Source: an uncultured Oscillospiraceae bacterium (lineage in GTDB: Bacteria; Bacillota; Clostridia; Oscillospirales; Acutalibacteraceae). Taken from it: 43,838 nt of DNA. The notes under the pieces are model-generated. The model did no database searches and was not told the DNA's origin. It was given only the letters and a program-made list of their open reading frames with translations. Shown here in pieces: positions 29,408-37,966 of the stretch (position 1 is its first letter; each line of letters begins with the position of its first letter). The DNA lies in NCBI GenBank assembly GCA_900540275.1, contig UQFO01000020.1, positions 1 through 43,838 on the forward strand, read 5' to 3'. Made by a program: the position numbers and the translations under genes.

Positions 29408-31087
29408 TTGGGCGATTGTATCCAGCTAAGAAAATCAAACTGTAAGAACTGCTATAAATGTATCCGTAACTGTCCGGTCAAGTCGATTCGGTTTGCGGGC
29501 AACCAGGCGCATATCGTAAAGGATGAATGCATCCTGTGCGGCATGTGTTTTGTTGCGTGTCCGCAGAACGCAAAGGAAATCCGCAACGACGTCGGCAGGG
29601 CAAAGGAGCTGATTGCAAGCGGAAGGCCTGTCTATGTGAGCGTTGCCCCGTCGTTTACGGCAAATTATAACGGCGTGAATATCGCCTCCTTTGAACAGTC
29701 GATGAAAAAGCTCGGCTTTGCCGGCGCGTCTGAAACGGCAATCGGCGCGACCATCGTAAAAAAGCATTACGACGAAATGGTCGGCAGCGCAAAGCACGGC
29801 GTCATCATTTCCTCCTGCTGCCATTCTATCAATACGCTGATACAAAAGTATTACCCGCAGGCGCTCCCGAACCTTGCGCGGGTACTGTCGCCCATGCAGG
29901 CGCATTGTACGCAGATTAAAAAAGAGCATCAAGACGCGTACACCGTGTTCATCGGCCCATGCATTTCCAAAAAGGACGAGGCGGAGCAGTATCCCGGCAT
30001 CGTTGACTGCGTGCTTACCTTCGAGGAGCTTACTGAGTGGATGAACCAAGAGGGGATTGCGTTTGAACAGGCACAGGACAAGGTTACGGGCGGCAAGGCA
30101 AGGCTTTTCCCGACGACCGGCGGCATCCTGCGCAGTATGGCCTGCGACAACCCTGATTACAGCTACCTTGCCATCGACGGCGTGGAGAACTGTATGAATG
30201 CGCTCAAGGATATTATAGCGGGCAGGATTACGAACTGTTTTATCGAAATGTCCGCCTGTGTGGGCAGCTGCGTCGGCGGCCCGGCGATGGATAACCCGCA
30301 CAAGGAGCCGGTGCGCGACTTTATGGCGGTCGACCGGTACGCGCCGAAAACAGAGGACTTTTCTATCTCGATGCCCAAGGAGAGCGAGCTCAAAAAAGAC
30401 ATGGCCTTTGTCGGGCTGAACCGGCAGATGCCCGGTTCCAAGGCGATTGAGGAAATCCTGCGCAAAATGGGCAAGACAAAGCCCGAGGACGAATTAAACT
30501 GCGGCTGCTGCGGCTACAATACCTGCCGTGACAAGGCGGTCGCCGTCTATTTCGGCAAGGCAAACCTGACAATGTGCCTGCCTTATTTGATTGAAAAGGC
30601 GGAATCCTTCTCAGACATCATCATCAAAAACACGCTCAACGGCATTATGGTATTGAGCGAAAACCTGGAAATCCAGCAGATTAACGCCGCCGCGCGCAAA
30701 ATTTTGAACGTCGGCAGGGTACAGGACGTCATGGGCGAGCCGGTCGTGCGCCTTCTCGACCCGCTTCCGTATATCCAGGTGCTGAACGACGGCAGGAATG
30801 TGCACGACAAGCGCATCTATCTTGCAGAATACGATAAATACGTCGAGGAGTCCATCCTCTATGACAGGAGCTTCCATATCCTCATCAGCATTATGCGCGA
30901 CGTGACCGATGAAGAAAAGCAGAAGGCGCAGAAGGAGTCGATGAGCAGGAACACGGTGGAAATCGCGGACAAGGTGATTGAGAAGCAAATGCGCGTCGTG
31001 CAGGAGATTGCTTCCCTGCTCGGCGAAACGACGGCGGAGACGAAAATTGCCCTGACCAAGCTGAAGGAGTCGTTGCGCGATGAATAA
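29408..31087 (+). CDS. Group C (sensory-type) [FeFe] hydrogenase with PAS domain
   Basis: A 559-residue protein. Residues 1-60: two [4Fe-4S] motifs (CKNCYKCIRNCP, CILCGMCFVACP). About 70-345: [FeFe] hydrogenase H-cluster domain with L1 SSCCHS (Cys137, Cys138), L2 GPCISKKDE (Cys185) and L3 SACVGSCVGGP (Cys284, Cys288). About 365-390: an extra CGCCGYNTC ... C Fe-S domain (PF04060-like). About 395-500: a PAS domain (NTLNGIMVLSENLEIQQINAAARKIL), then a coiled tail. The architecture matches group C hydrogenases thought to sense H2 rather than catalyse in bulk. The start is TTG 29408 behind AGGGGGA. The stop overlaps the phosphatase gene by eight bases. Confidence 0.88.
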   Translation: MGDCIQLRKSNCKNCYKCIRNCPVKSIRFAGNQAHIVKDECILCGMCFVACPQNAKEIRNDVGRAKELIASGRPVYVSVAPSFTANYNGVNIASFEQSMKKLGFAGASETAIGATIVKKHYDEMVGSAKHGVIISSCCHSINTLIQKYYPQALPNLARVLSPMQAHCTQIKKEHQDAYTVFIGPCISKKDEAEQYPGIVDCVLTFEELTEWMNQEGIAFEQAQDKVTGGKARLFPTTGGILRSMACDNPDYSYLAIDGVENCMNALKDIIAGRITNCFIEMSACVGSCVGGPAMDNPHKEPVRDFMAVDRYAPKTEDFSISMPKESELKKDMAFVGLNRQMPGSKAIEEILRKMGKTKPEDELNCGCCGYNTCRDKAVAVYFGKANLTMCLPYLIEKAESFSDIIIKNTLNGIMVLSENLEIQQINAAARKILNVGRVQDVMGEPVVRLLDPLPYIQVLNDGRNVHDKRIYLAEYDKYVEESILYDRSFHILISIMRDVTDEEKQKAQKESMSRNTVEIADKVIEKQMRVVQEIASLLGETTAETKIALTKLKESLRDE

Positions 31088-32252
31088 CCTGTGCACCGAA
31101 ATCGGATACCACAGCCTTATAAAGCACGGCGAACAGCTGTGCGGCGACCATGTAGAGGTCGTAGAGCAGGGAGAAAACAGCTTCGTCATGGTGCTTGCCG
31201 ACGGTTTGGGCAGCGGCGTCAAGGCAAATATCCTTGCGATGCTGACCTCGAAAATCATCTCTACGATGATGGCGGCGGGATTAGGCATTGAGGATTGTGT
31301 GGAAACGATAGCCTCTACCTTGCCCGTGTGCGAGGTGCGCAAGGTAGCGTATTCCACGTTTACCATCATACGCATCGTAGACAATGAAGAGGCGGAAATT
31401 ATTCAATACGACAACCCCCATGTTATCTTCCTGCGCGACGGGAAGAACGTGGAATACGATAAAACGTTAACGGAAATCGGCGGCAAGCAGATTTACAAAT
31501 CAAAAATCAGTTTACAGGAAAACGATGTGTTTATCGCCATGAGCGACGGCGCGATATACGCGGGCGTCGGCAAGACGATGAACTTCGGCTGGCAGCGCGA
31601 GCATATCGTCGAGTTTATGGAAAAGCTCTACGACAGCGAGTACACCGCGAAAACGCTCTGCACGCTGCTGCTTGACGAATGCGACAGGCTGTACGCAGGG
31701 GAGCCGGGCGACGACACAACCATCGGCGCGCTCAAAATACGAAGGCGCTCGCCGGTAAATCTCCTTATTGGCCCGCCGGTCGACCCGAAGGACGTAAACA
31801 AGATGATGGCGCTTTTCTTTGCAAAGGAGGGCAAGCACATCGTAAGCGGCGGTACAACTTCTAAGCTTGCGGCCGAATATTTGGGTAAGCCGATGCAAGC
31901 GCAGATTGATTACCTCGACCCGGAAATCCCCCCGACTGCGAAAATTGAGGGCATAGACCTGGTAACGGAGGGCGTTATTACCATCAGCCGGGTGCTTACC
32001 TATGCGAAAAGCTATTTGGAGAACAACGAGTTTTATTCCGACTGGAGCTTTAAGCAGGACGGCGCGTCACAAATATCGCGTTTGCTTTTTGAAGAAGCGA
32101 CGGACATCAACTTTTATGTAGGCAGGGCGGTCAACCCCGCGCACCAGAACCCGAACCTGCCAATCAATTTCAATATTAAGATGAATTTAATCAGCGAGCT
32201 GAGCGAATGCCTCAAAAAGATGGGCAAGCGCATTAAGGTCAGCTACTTTTAA
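31080..32252 (+). CDS. SpoIIE/PP2C-type serine phosphatase of the hydrogenase operon
   Basis: A 390-residue protein. The N-terminal half is a PP2C/SpoIIE domain with metal-binding motifs VLADGLGSGVKAN, MSDGAIYAGVG and GDDTTIGALKI; the C-terminal half (about 225-390, starting NLLIGPPVDPKDVNKMMALFFAKEGKHIVSGGTTSKLAAEYLGK) is a conserved companion domain of unknown function. Group C hydrogenase genes are commonly followed by such phosphatases, so it is the likely output of the PAS-hydrogenase sensor, acting on a phosphoserine protein not in the window. The start overlaps the previous gene. Confidence 0.85.
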   Translation: MNNLCTEIGYHSLIKHGEQLCGDHVEVVEQGENSFVMVLADGLGSGVKANILAMLTSKIISTMMAAGLGIEDCVETIASTLPVCEVRKVAYSTFTIIRIVDNEEAEIIQYDNPHVIFLRDGKNVEYDKTLTEIGGKQIYKSKISLQENDVFIAMSDGAIYAGVGKTMNFGWQREHIVEFMEKLYDSEYTAKTLCTLLLDECDRLYAGEPGDDTTIGALKIRRRSPVNLLIGPPVDPKDVNKMMALFFAKEGKHIVSGGTTSKLAAEYLGKPMQAQIDYLDPEIPPTAKIEGIDLVTEGVITISRVLTYAKSYLENNEFYSDWSFKQDGASQISRLLFEEATDINFYVGRAVNPAHQNPNLPINFNIKMNLISELSECLKKMGKRIKVSYF

Positions 32253-32306
32253 GGATACGGCACCAGGGGAAGCATGGGCTTTCGTGCGGAAAGGAAGGTA
32301 TTGCAG

Positions 32307-33734
32307 ATGAGAAAATTTGATACGAAGGTACAGTACTTAAAATATAAGGTGTTACGGGAGGTTGCACGCCACGCCTTCAACGATACGCTGCTCGAAAGCT
32401 TTAACGATATCGCGAAGGTCATCGTCAAGGGACCCAAGCCCACCATGCGCTGCTGTATCTATAAAGAAAGGGCGATTGTCGGCGAGCGTATGAAAATCGC
32501 GATGGGCGGCGACAAAAGCAACCCGAACGTCATCGAGGTTATCGACATTGCCTGCGACGAATGCCCGGAGGGCGGATATATCGTCACCGAGGACTGCCGC
32601 GGCTGTATTGCGCACCGCTGTGAAGACGTCTGCCGCCGGGGCGCAATTACATTCGACGAGCACCAGAAGGCGCATATCGATAAATCAAAATGCGTCGAAT
32701 GCGGACAATGCGCGAAGGTCTGCCCATACAGCGCGATTGCAAACCACAAGCGCCCGTGTGAGCGTGCCTGCAAGGTCAAGGCAATCGGCGTGAACGAAGA
32801 GACAAGAGCCGCGAAAATCAATTACGACAAATGTATTTCCTGCGGCGCTTGTGCCTATCAGTGCCCGTTCGGCGCAATCGACGATAAATCGTTTATCCTG
32901 GAAGTAATCAAGCTCATCAAGGAGAGCGAGAACAATACGAAATATAAGCTGTACGCCGTAGTCGCGCCGTCGATTTCCAGCCAGTTCAGCTACGCAAAGC
33001 TTGGGCAGGTTATCTCCGGCATTAAGCAGCTCGGCTTCTACAGCGTAATCGAGGCCGCCTGGGGCGCTGATATGGTCGCCTACGCGGAGGCGCAGGAGCT
33101 TGCCGAAAAGGGCTTTCTTACAAGCTCGTGCTGCCCTGCGTTCGTGGACTATATCAAAAAGCAGTTTCCAAGCCTCGAGGAAAACATCTCCCACAACCTT
33201 TCCCCAATGGCGACGATTGCAAAGTATATGAAGGATGCCGATGAGGATATCAGGATTGTATTCATCGGCCCGTGTACGGCCAAGAAAATGGAATTCAGGC
33301 AGGAGCGCGTTCGCCCGTATATCGACAGCGTCATCACGTTTGAGGAGCTTCAGGCGCTGATTGACAGCCGCGATATCGATATTTCTTCCCTTGACGAGGA
33401 CGTGCTCGACAACGCCTCTTATTACGGCAGGATTTTCGCCCGCAGCGGCGGCCTTTCAGACGCTGTCGCGCAGGCGCTGAAGGAACAGGGCAACGGAGAA
33501 TTTGAGCTCAACGCGGTCGCCTGTGACGGAATTGAGGAATGCCGTACGGCGCTGTTAAAGGCCTCAAAGAAGGTACTGCCGAATAACTTTATAGAAGGTA
33601 TGGCGTGCGTCGGCGGATGCATCGGAGGCGCGGGCTGCCTGACGCATGGCGCAAAGGATAAAAGCCAGGTGGACGCCTACGGCAGGGAAGCATACGAAAA
33701 AACCATCAGCGACGCCATCGGCGTGCTGGAATAA
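32307..33734 (+). CDS. Monomeric group B [FeFe] hydrogenase
   Basis: A 475-residue hydrogenase. An N-terminal region (MRKFDTKVQYLKYKVLREVA) is followed by a Cys-rich ferredoxin part (CRGCIAHRCEDVC, CVECGQCAKVCP, CISCGACAYQCP) and the H-cluster domain with L1 SSCCPAFVD (Cys275, Cys276), L2 GPCTAKKMEF (Cys323) and L3 EGMACVGGCIGGAGC (Cys434, Cys438). This is the group B type found widely in Clostridia, presumably ferredoxin-linked H2 evolution or uptake. ATG 32307 with GGAAGG upstream fits the family N-terminus; ATG 32274 behind AGGGGAAG is an alternative. A strong terminator ends the operon. Maturases (HydE, F, G) are not in the window. Confidence 0.88.
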   Translation: MRKFDTKVQYLKYKVLREVARHAFNDTLLESFNDIAKVIVKGPKPTMRCCIYKERAIVGERMKIAMGGDKSNPNVIEVIDIACDECPEGGYIVTEDCRGCIAHRCEDVCRRGAITFDEHQKAHIDKSKCVECGQCAKVCPYSAIANHKRPCERACKVKAIGVNEETRAAKINYDKCISCGACAYQCPFGAIDDKSFILEVIKLIKESENNTKYKLYAVVAPSISSQFSYAKLGQVISGIKQLGFYSVIEAAWGADMVAYAEAQELAEKGFLTSSCCPAFVDYIKKQFPSLEENISHNLSPMATIAKYMKDADEDIRIVFIGPCTAKKMEFRQERVRPYIDSVITFEELQALIDSRDIDISSLDEDVLDNASYYGRIFARSGGLSDAVAQALKEQGNGEFELNAVACDGIEECRTALLKASKKVLPNNFIEGMACVGGCIGGAGCLTHGAKDKSQVDAYGREAYEKTISDAIGVLE

Positions 33735-33757
33735 AAATTAGATATGCTTGATAAAAG

Positions 33758-33786
33758 ACGCGGGAATGGCGCAGCCATTCCCGCGT
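33758..33786 (+). terminator. Terminator of the hydrogenase operon
   Basis: A perfect 13-bp G+C-rich stem (33758-33770 with 33774-33786), loop GCA, followed by a short T run. Confidence 0.9.
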
Positions 33787-33789
33787 TTT

Positions 33790-34075
33790 ACGGTAAATTA
33801 TTATATCGATATCGGAGGCTGGGATGGCAGACGGTTTCGATTACGCCTGCCAGATTCATCTGCAATACGTATATTTTTCATTTCAATCAAAAAAATACAA
33901 AATTGAAACAATTGTACAAACCTGTAACTTTATCCAAAAGAAAGCGTTACAATTCAGTAAATATTCACACTAGCATTCCACGCTTTGGGTGTGGTAGAAT
34001 ATTACATGCAGTATTAAAGTAACGTTTTTTACTCCAAAATTCGACTATTTGTTTAATTTGTGGTTGGTGTTGTAT
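33790..34075 (+). other. Non-coding leader region before the CHAP-dockerin gene
   Basis: No credible gene. Visible elements are the inverted repeat TGTAAC (33923-33928) with GTTACA (33946-33951) and a CCAC/GTGG inverted repeat just before TAGAAT, a possible -10, near 33978-34002. No known riboswitch was recognised. Confidence 0.3.
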
Positions 34076-35062
34076 ATGGTTAAAACAAAACGGCTCGTTG
34101 CTTTTTATCTTGCCGCGATGGTGTTGTTAACAGGTTTGTTCTTTATTTTTACCCTTCCGGCGCAAAGCGCGACGTTTACCGCGCGCCTGTCTGCCCCGGC
34201 GGGCAGCAACAAATATTATTACAACGCGGATTATAATATTTTCTATGCGGCGGGCTACGGTATGCCGAACTGCACAGCTTATGCATACGGCAGGGCGTAT
34301 GAAATCCTCGGCTCCCGTCCGAACCTATGCCCGTACAATGCGGGGGAATGGTGGAGCTATAACATTAAAAACAAGCTCTATGCATACGGCCAAACGCCTA
34401 AGCTTGGCGCTGTCGCATGCTGGGATAATTATGATTCAGATACAGGCCATGTTGCGGTTGTTGAGCAGATATCGGGAAAGAACGTTACGTTCTCCGAATC
34501 CGCATATGGCTCGACGAACTTCTTCACCCAGACGGTCAGCACGGACGACAGCCACATGGGGTACAGCCGGTACCGTTTTCTCGGCTATATTTATATTGGG
34601 GAATTCAGTGATTCCTCCAATAATCAAAACACACCTGCACCGGCACCCTCTCAAAAAATCAAAACTGAGGTCTGGAAGGTTGCTTCAAGCGATGGCCTGA
34701 ACCTGCGTTCAGCGGCAGGGACAAGCAGTACGAGGCTTGCTACAATTCCTAATAACGCAGCGGTTAAAATTACAGAAAAAAAGGATGCGGAAGGCTATAC
34801 GTGGGGCAAAACCACCTATAACGGGAAAACAGGATGGTGTGCGCTCAATTATGCGAAGAAGGCCGGCCTGCTCGGCGACGTGGACCAAAACGGGAAGATT
34901 GAGGTAAATGACGCAATCCTTCTCCAGAAATATATTGGCAAGACTGTGAACCTGAACGCAACGCAAAAGCTTCTGGCCGATGCGACGGGCGCGGGCAAAT
35001 ACAGCACACAGGATGTCATGCAGATTCAAAAATATTTGGGCGGGTATCTCCTGGCGCTTTAA
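34076..35062 (+). CDS. Secreted CHAP-SH3-dockerin cell wall hydrolase
   Basis: A 328-residue secreted protein. A signal peptide (MVKTKRLVAFYLAAMVLLTG, ending near AQSA) is followed by a CHAP amidase/peptidase domain with Cys66 (PNCTAYAYGRAYE) and His125 (DTGHVAVVE), an SH3_3 domain (SSDGLNLRSAAGTSSTRLATIP ... GKTGWCALNYAKK) and a C-terminal dockerin: DVDQNGKIEVND is a full calcium loop, the second repeat (DATGAGKYSTQD) is degenerate. It should cleave peptidoglycan and dock to a cohesin; no cohesin gene is in the window. ATG 34076 is chosen because it begins the signal peptide; its ribosome binding site is weak. Confidence 0.82.
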   Translation: MVKTKRLVAFYLAAMVLLTGLFFIFTLPAQSATFTARLSAPAGSNKYYYNADYNIFYAAGYGMPNCTAYAYGRAYEILGSRPNLCPYNAGEWWSYNIKNKLYAYGQTPKLGAVACWDNYDSDTGHVAVVEQISGKNVTFSESAYGSTNFFTQTVSTDDSHMGYSRYRFLGYIYIGEFSDSSNNQNTPAPAPSQKIKTEVWKVASSDGLNLRSAAGTSSTRLATIPNNAAVKITEKKDAEGYTWGKTTYNGKTGWCALNYAKKAGLLGDVDQNGKIEVNDAILLQKYIGKTVNLNATQKLLADATGAGKYSTQDVMQIQKYLGGYLLAL

Positions 35063-36818
35063 TTTTATAAAACAAAAGGACGGCAAAAGCCGTCCTTTTT
35101 TGCTGCCTTTTAACTGGCTGCGGTTGTTTTTTTGCAAGGATATTCTGCGCCATCAGGACGTCCGCTACAGACAGTATGCCGTCTTTATTTAAATCAGCAA
35201 CGTCGTCTATAATATCCTTATCGATGTTGACCATGTTTGCGATGTGCTTCTGCATATCTATAATATCCGAAACGGTGAGCACACCGTCGCCGTCAATATC
35301 TCCGCCGGTTTCTTCCTTGGAAACAACGGCTTTAATTACGAGTGTTCCGCCGATGTCATCGTTCTGCTCCCTTTTATAAAATTCCATCAGCTCTGTCGCT
35401 TTTCCTTCAAGAAACAAATAGCTGTCGCCTTTTTTCGTATCGGGTAAAAACGTAATCCTGCCTGCTGTCGTATTTTCAAGCCATTCTCCTACGCCGAGGG
35501 AGCAGCTCCGGCCTGTGCCGGCGGCGTCTATGGTTACACCGATAGCCGCTTTTCCTTCGGGCGCTTCAAAACGCTTTGTCCCGCAGTTGATATATCCGCT
35601 GTAAGGAACAGTACCCTTAGCAAGCTCAAGCCATTTTCCGGTATCCTCCGTGGGAATTCCGTTTTGAAGCGGGATATAATGTACAGTGTATTGCGCCCCG
35701 GCGCATTCGCTTTCAAATATAACCTGTTCAACCCTGTTACAGCCGCCGGAAAAATCAAACACATTAGAATATGTAATTTTGTTTTGATAGTTTTTATTGC
35801 CGTTTTCCTCCTTATAAACGGTCATGTCCCAGGTCGCGCCGTATATTTCATTTTGGAGCAGCCGCCAGCTGCGCTTGATTTTCTGTACTTTCGTTATAGC
35901 GTAATTTTTACCGAACCGCTTACTGAACAGGTACTTGTCCTCATAAGAAATCCAGTAACAGCCGTTTTCACCGCGTCCGGTTCCCCAGCTGCTTTTGACA
36001 AGCCAGGCGCCGTCGTTTTCCGGTCGGGAGAACAGGTTGAAACGCTCCTTAGGAAAGCTGTCGTCCCAGCCGATTACCGCGACGACGTGTCCCTGCGTAT
36101 CGGTTCCGGGTGGAATATCGTCAAGGCAGGCAAACGCGGTGAGGTCGCGGTTGAAATATTTCCGTAAGGTACTGCACCCGGCGGTGACGCTCCCGTAATC
36201 GAGCACGGCGCGCTTAATCGTCGCGCGCTCACCCGACAGGAAAATAAGCCCTTCGGTGCCGAAGCTTGTTTTACCTTTATCGAGCTGGGGAAAGGTAAGG
36301 CCGTCTCCGCTGCGGTATGGGATTTCACTTTCCAGGCGAGGGCCGCTCCATGAGGTCAGGTATCCCGGAATCATCTGGCTGTAGCCGGCGTCATAAAAGC
36401 TCCTCTGCCAGCCCGTACCGTTTTGACGCTTTGCAGACCAGTGGTTTGCGTGCTCTTCGGACAAATCGTATGCTCCAAACCCATTTTTGAGCAGGGCGGT
36501 TTCGAACGAAGACAGCCCCGCAAAAACCCAGCAGGTATTGAGATTGCCCTGGTTTTTCGCAGGTGTTACAAGCCCGTATTCTGCTGTGTTGTACGAGGAA
36601 GGAAGGGTGCCTTCTTCTTCGCCCAGTACGGTAGTACGCCCTTCATACTGTTGGGGTACGACCGCATTCGATAAAGTGCCTGCCCCGGCGCGCTGATAAT
36701 CGCGGTATTCTTTGGTGATTTCCGGCCGTTCCATGCGGTAAGCCGAAACGTTTGTTTCCTGTGCGGAAACACCGGCCGGCATACTGGCCGATATGCAGAG
36801 TGCACAAACAATACACAC
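35016..36818 (-). CDS. Secreted papain-like (C1) peptidase with dockerin
   Basis: About 600 residues. A hydrophobic N-terminus ending AGVSA is a signal sequence. The C1A peptidase domain has catalytic Cys96 (NLNTCWVFAGLSSFE) and His in GHVVAVIGWDD; the Asn of the usual KNSWG is Ser here (LVKSSWGTG). C-terminal dockerin repeats DIDGDGVLTVSD and DLNKDGILSVAD both keep calcium ligands. After them the frame runs 30 residues through the terminator hairpin and overlaps the convergent CHAP gene by 47 bases, an unusual tail. GTG 36818 is the first ordinary start; an ATC codon at 36851-36849, seven bases after GGGGG, would give a normal basic signal peptide. Confidence 0.75.
   Translation of the reverse strand: MCIVCALCISASMPAGVSAQETNVSAYRMERPEITKEYRDYQRAGAGTLSNAVVPQQYEGRTTVLGEEEGTLPSSYNTAEYGLVTPAKNQGNLNTCWVFAGLSSFETALLKNGFGAYDLSEEHANHWSAKRQNGTGWQRSFYDAGYSQMIPGYLTSWSGPRLESEIPYRSGDGLTFPQLDKGKTSFGTEGLIFLSGERATIKRAVLDYGSVTAGCSTLRKYFNRDLTAFACLDDIPPGTDTQGHVVAVIGWDDSFPKERFNLFSRPENDGAWLVKSSWGTGRGENGCYWISYEDKYLFSKRFGKNYAITKVQKIKRSWRLLQNEIYGATWDMTVYKEENGNKNYQNKITYSNVFDFSGGCNRVEQVIFESECAGAQYTVHYIPLQNGIPTEDTGKWLELAKGTVPYSGYINCGTKRFEAPEGKAAIGVTIDAAGTGRSCSLGVGEWLENTTAGRITFLPDTKKGDSYLFLEGKATELMEFYKREQNDDIGGTLVIKAVVSKEETGGDIDGDGVLTVSDIIDMQKHIANMVNIDKDIIDDVADLNKDGILSVADVLMAQNILAKKQPQPVKRQQKRTAFAVLLFYKIKAPGDTRPNIFESA
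35074..35099. terminator. Terminator hairpin between the two dockerin genes
   Basis: A perfect 11-bp stem (35074-35084 with 35089-35099) with AAAA loop and T run lies after the CHAP gene. It lies inside the 3' coding end of the opposite-strand peptidase gene as drawn. Confidence 0.85.
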
Positions 36819-36996
36819 GCTCCATGCGCGGGGAAAAAACCGTTTTTTGATAAGAAAACCCCCAAAACCGTATTTATAGCTGAAAACATAAAATTATTTC
36901 TTTTGTCAATACTTATTTTATCAGCAGGGCGGAAAAAAGTAAATACGGTATTTGCCGCTATGTAGAGTATTTTCAGATAGAAAAGGAGCGTTTGCT

Positions 36997-37884
36997 ATGC
37001 AGGTAAGGACAGACCTTGCATTGGAAGCAAAAGAGATTGCCGGGGAAAAGATAAGCGGCGTCACATACGACACGGACGACTATGAAAACATGAAGGTCAC
37101 GCGCATGCAGGTGCAAAGCCGGGAAGCGGCGGAAAAGCTTGGGAAAGACAAGGGCACATACATTACAATTGAACTCCCTCCGCTTACAGATGATTTTAAA
37201 GAGACCGACGAGCGCTTGGAGATTATCGCGGATGAAATCCGTGCGCTTCTGCCTGAAAAGGGCCTGATTCTCGTAGCGGGGCTCGGAAACGTCAACATTA
37301 CGCCGGACGCGCTTGGCCCAAAGGTCGGCTCGCAAATACTGGCGACCAGGCATATTACCGGCGAGCTTGCGCGCACCACGGGGCTCGACGCCCTGCGCCC
37401 CGTTGCCGTACTCGCGCCCGGCGTGCTGGGACAGACGGGTATTGAAACGGGCGAGCTGCTTTTCAGTGTTGCGGAAAAAATAAAACCATCGGCTGTCATT
37501 GCAATTGACGCGCTCGCCTCCAGGCGGCTGGAGCGTCTTGGATGTACCATGCAGATTTCGGATGCGGGCATCTCGCCGGGCGCGGGCGTCGGCAACCACC
37601 GCCTGCGCATCAATAAAGAAACGATGGGTGTGCCGGTCATTGCAATCGGCGTGCCTACCGTTGTTGACGCGGTGACGCTCGCGGCCGACCTGCTGCTCGA
37701 CAGTGATGACGAAACCCTCCGCTTCGTGCGCAGCGCGGTGTCGCCGCACGGGCAAAAGATGGTCGTTACCCCGAGGGAGATAGATTTGCTGATTTCCCGC
37801 GGCTCAAAGCTTATCAGTATGGCTGTCAACTGCGCCCTGCATCCGGATTTTGAACTCTCCGACCTGCTTTCGCTCGTCGGCTGA
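36997..37884 (+). CDS. gpr: Germination protease GPR
   Basis: A 295-residue spore protease that degrades small acid-soluble spore proteins at germination. VRTDLALEAKEI near the N-terminus is where the family zymogen is processed; ILVAGLGNVNITPDALGPKVGSQILATRHI, ALAPGVLGQTGIETGEL-like and IAIDALASRRLERLGCTMQISDAGISPGAGVGNHR are diagnostic. ATG 36997 has AAAGGAG upstream and gives a short propeptide. It is followed by spoIIP, the conserved gene order. Confidence 0.95.
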   Translation: MQVRTDLALEAKEIAGEKISGVTYDTDDYENMKVTRMQVQSREAAEKLGKDKGTYITIELPPLTDDFKETDERLEIIADEIRALLPEKGLILVAGLGNVNITPDALGPKVGSQILATRHITGELARTTGLDALRPVAVLAPGVLGQTGIETGELLFSVAEKIKPSAVIAIDALASRRLERLGCTMQISDAGISPGAGVGNHRLRINKETMGVPVIAIGVPTVVDAVTLAADLLLDSDDETLRFVRSAVSPHGQKMVVTPREIDLLISRGSKLISMAVNCALHPDFELSDLLSLVG

Positions 37885-37899
37885 ATGATATATAAAACT

Positions 37900-37929
37900 G
37901 GTATAAATAAAATAAAGAGAGCATAAGGT
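37900..37929 (+). promoter_or_regulatory. Sigma-E-like promoter of spoIIP
   Basis: GGTATAAA (37900-37907), a 14-base spacer and CATAAGGT (37922-37929), about 38 bases before the spoIIP start. Same geometry as the candidate before yqfC. Confidence 0.45.
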
Positions 37930-37966
37930 TAAGGTAAGGAACGATTTACCGTGGGTGGGGGATTTT

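Noticed and set aside
33790..34075. Riboswitch (cyclic-di-AMP or similar) before the cell wall hydrolase
   Set aside because: No recognised aptamer motif; only short inverted repeats are visible.
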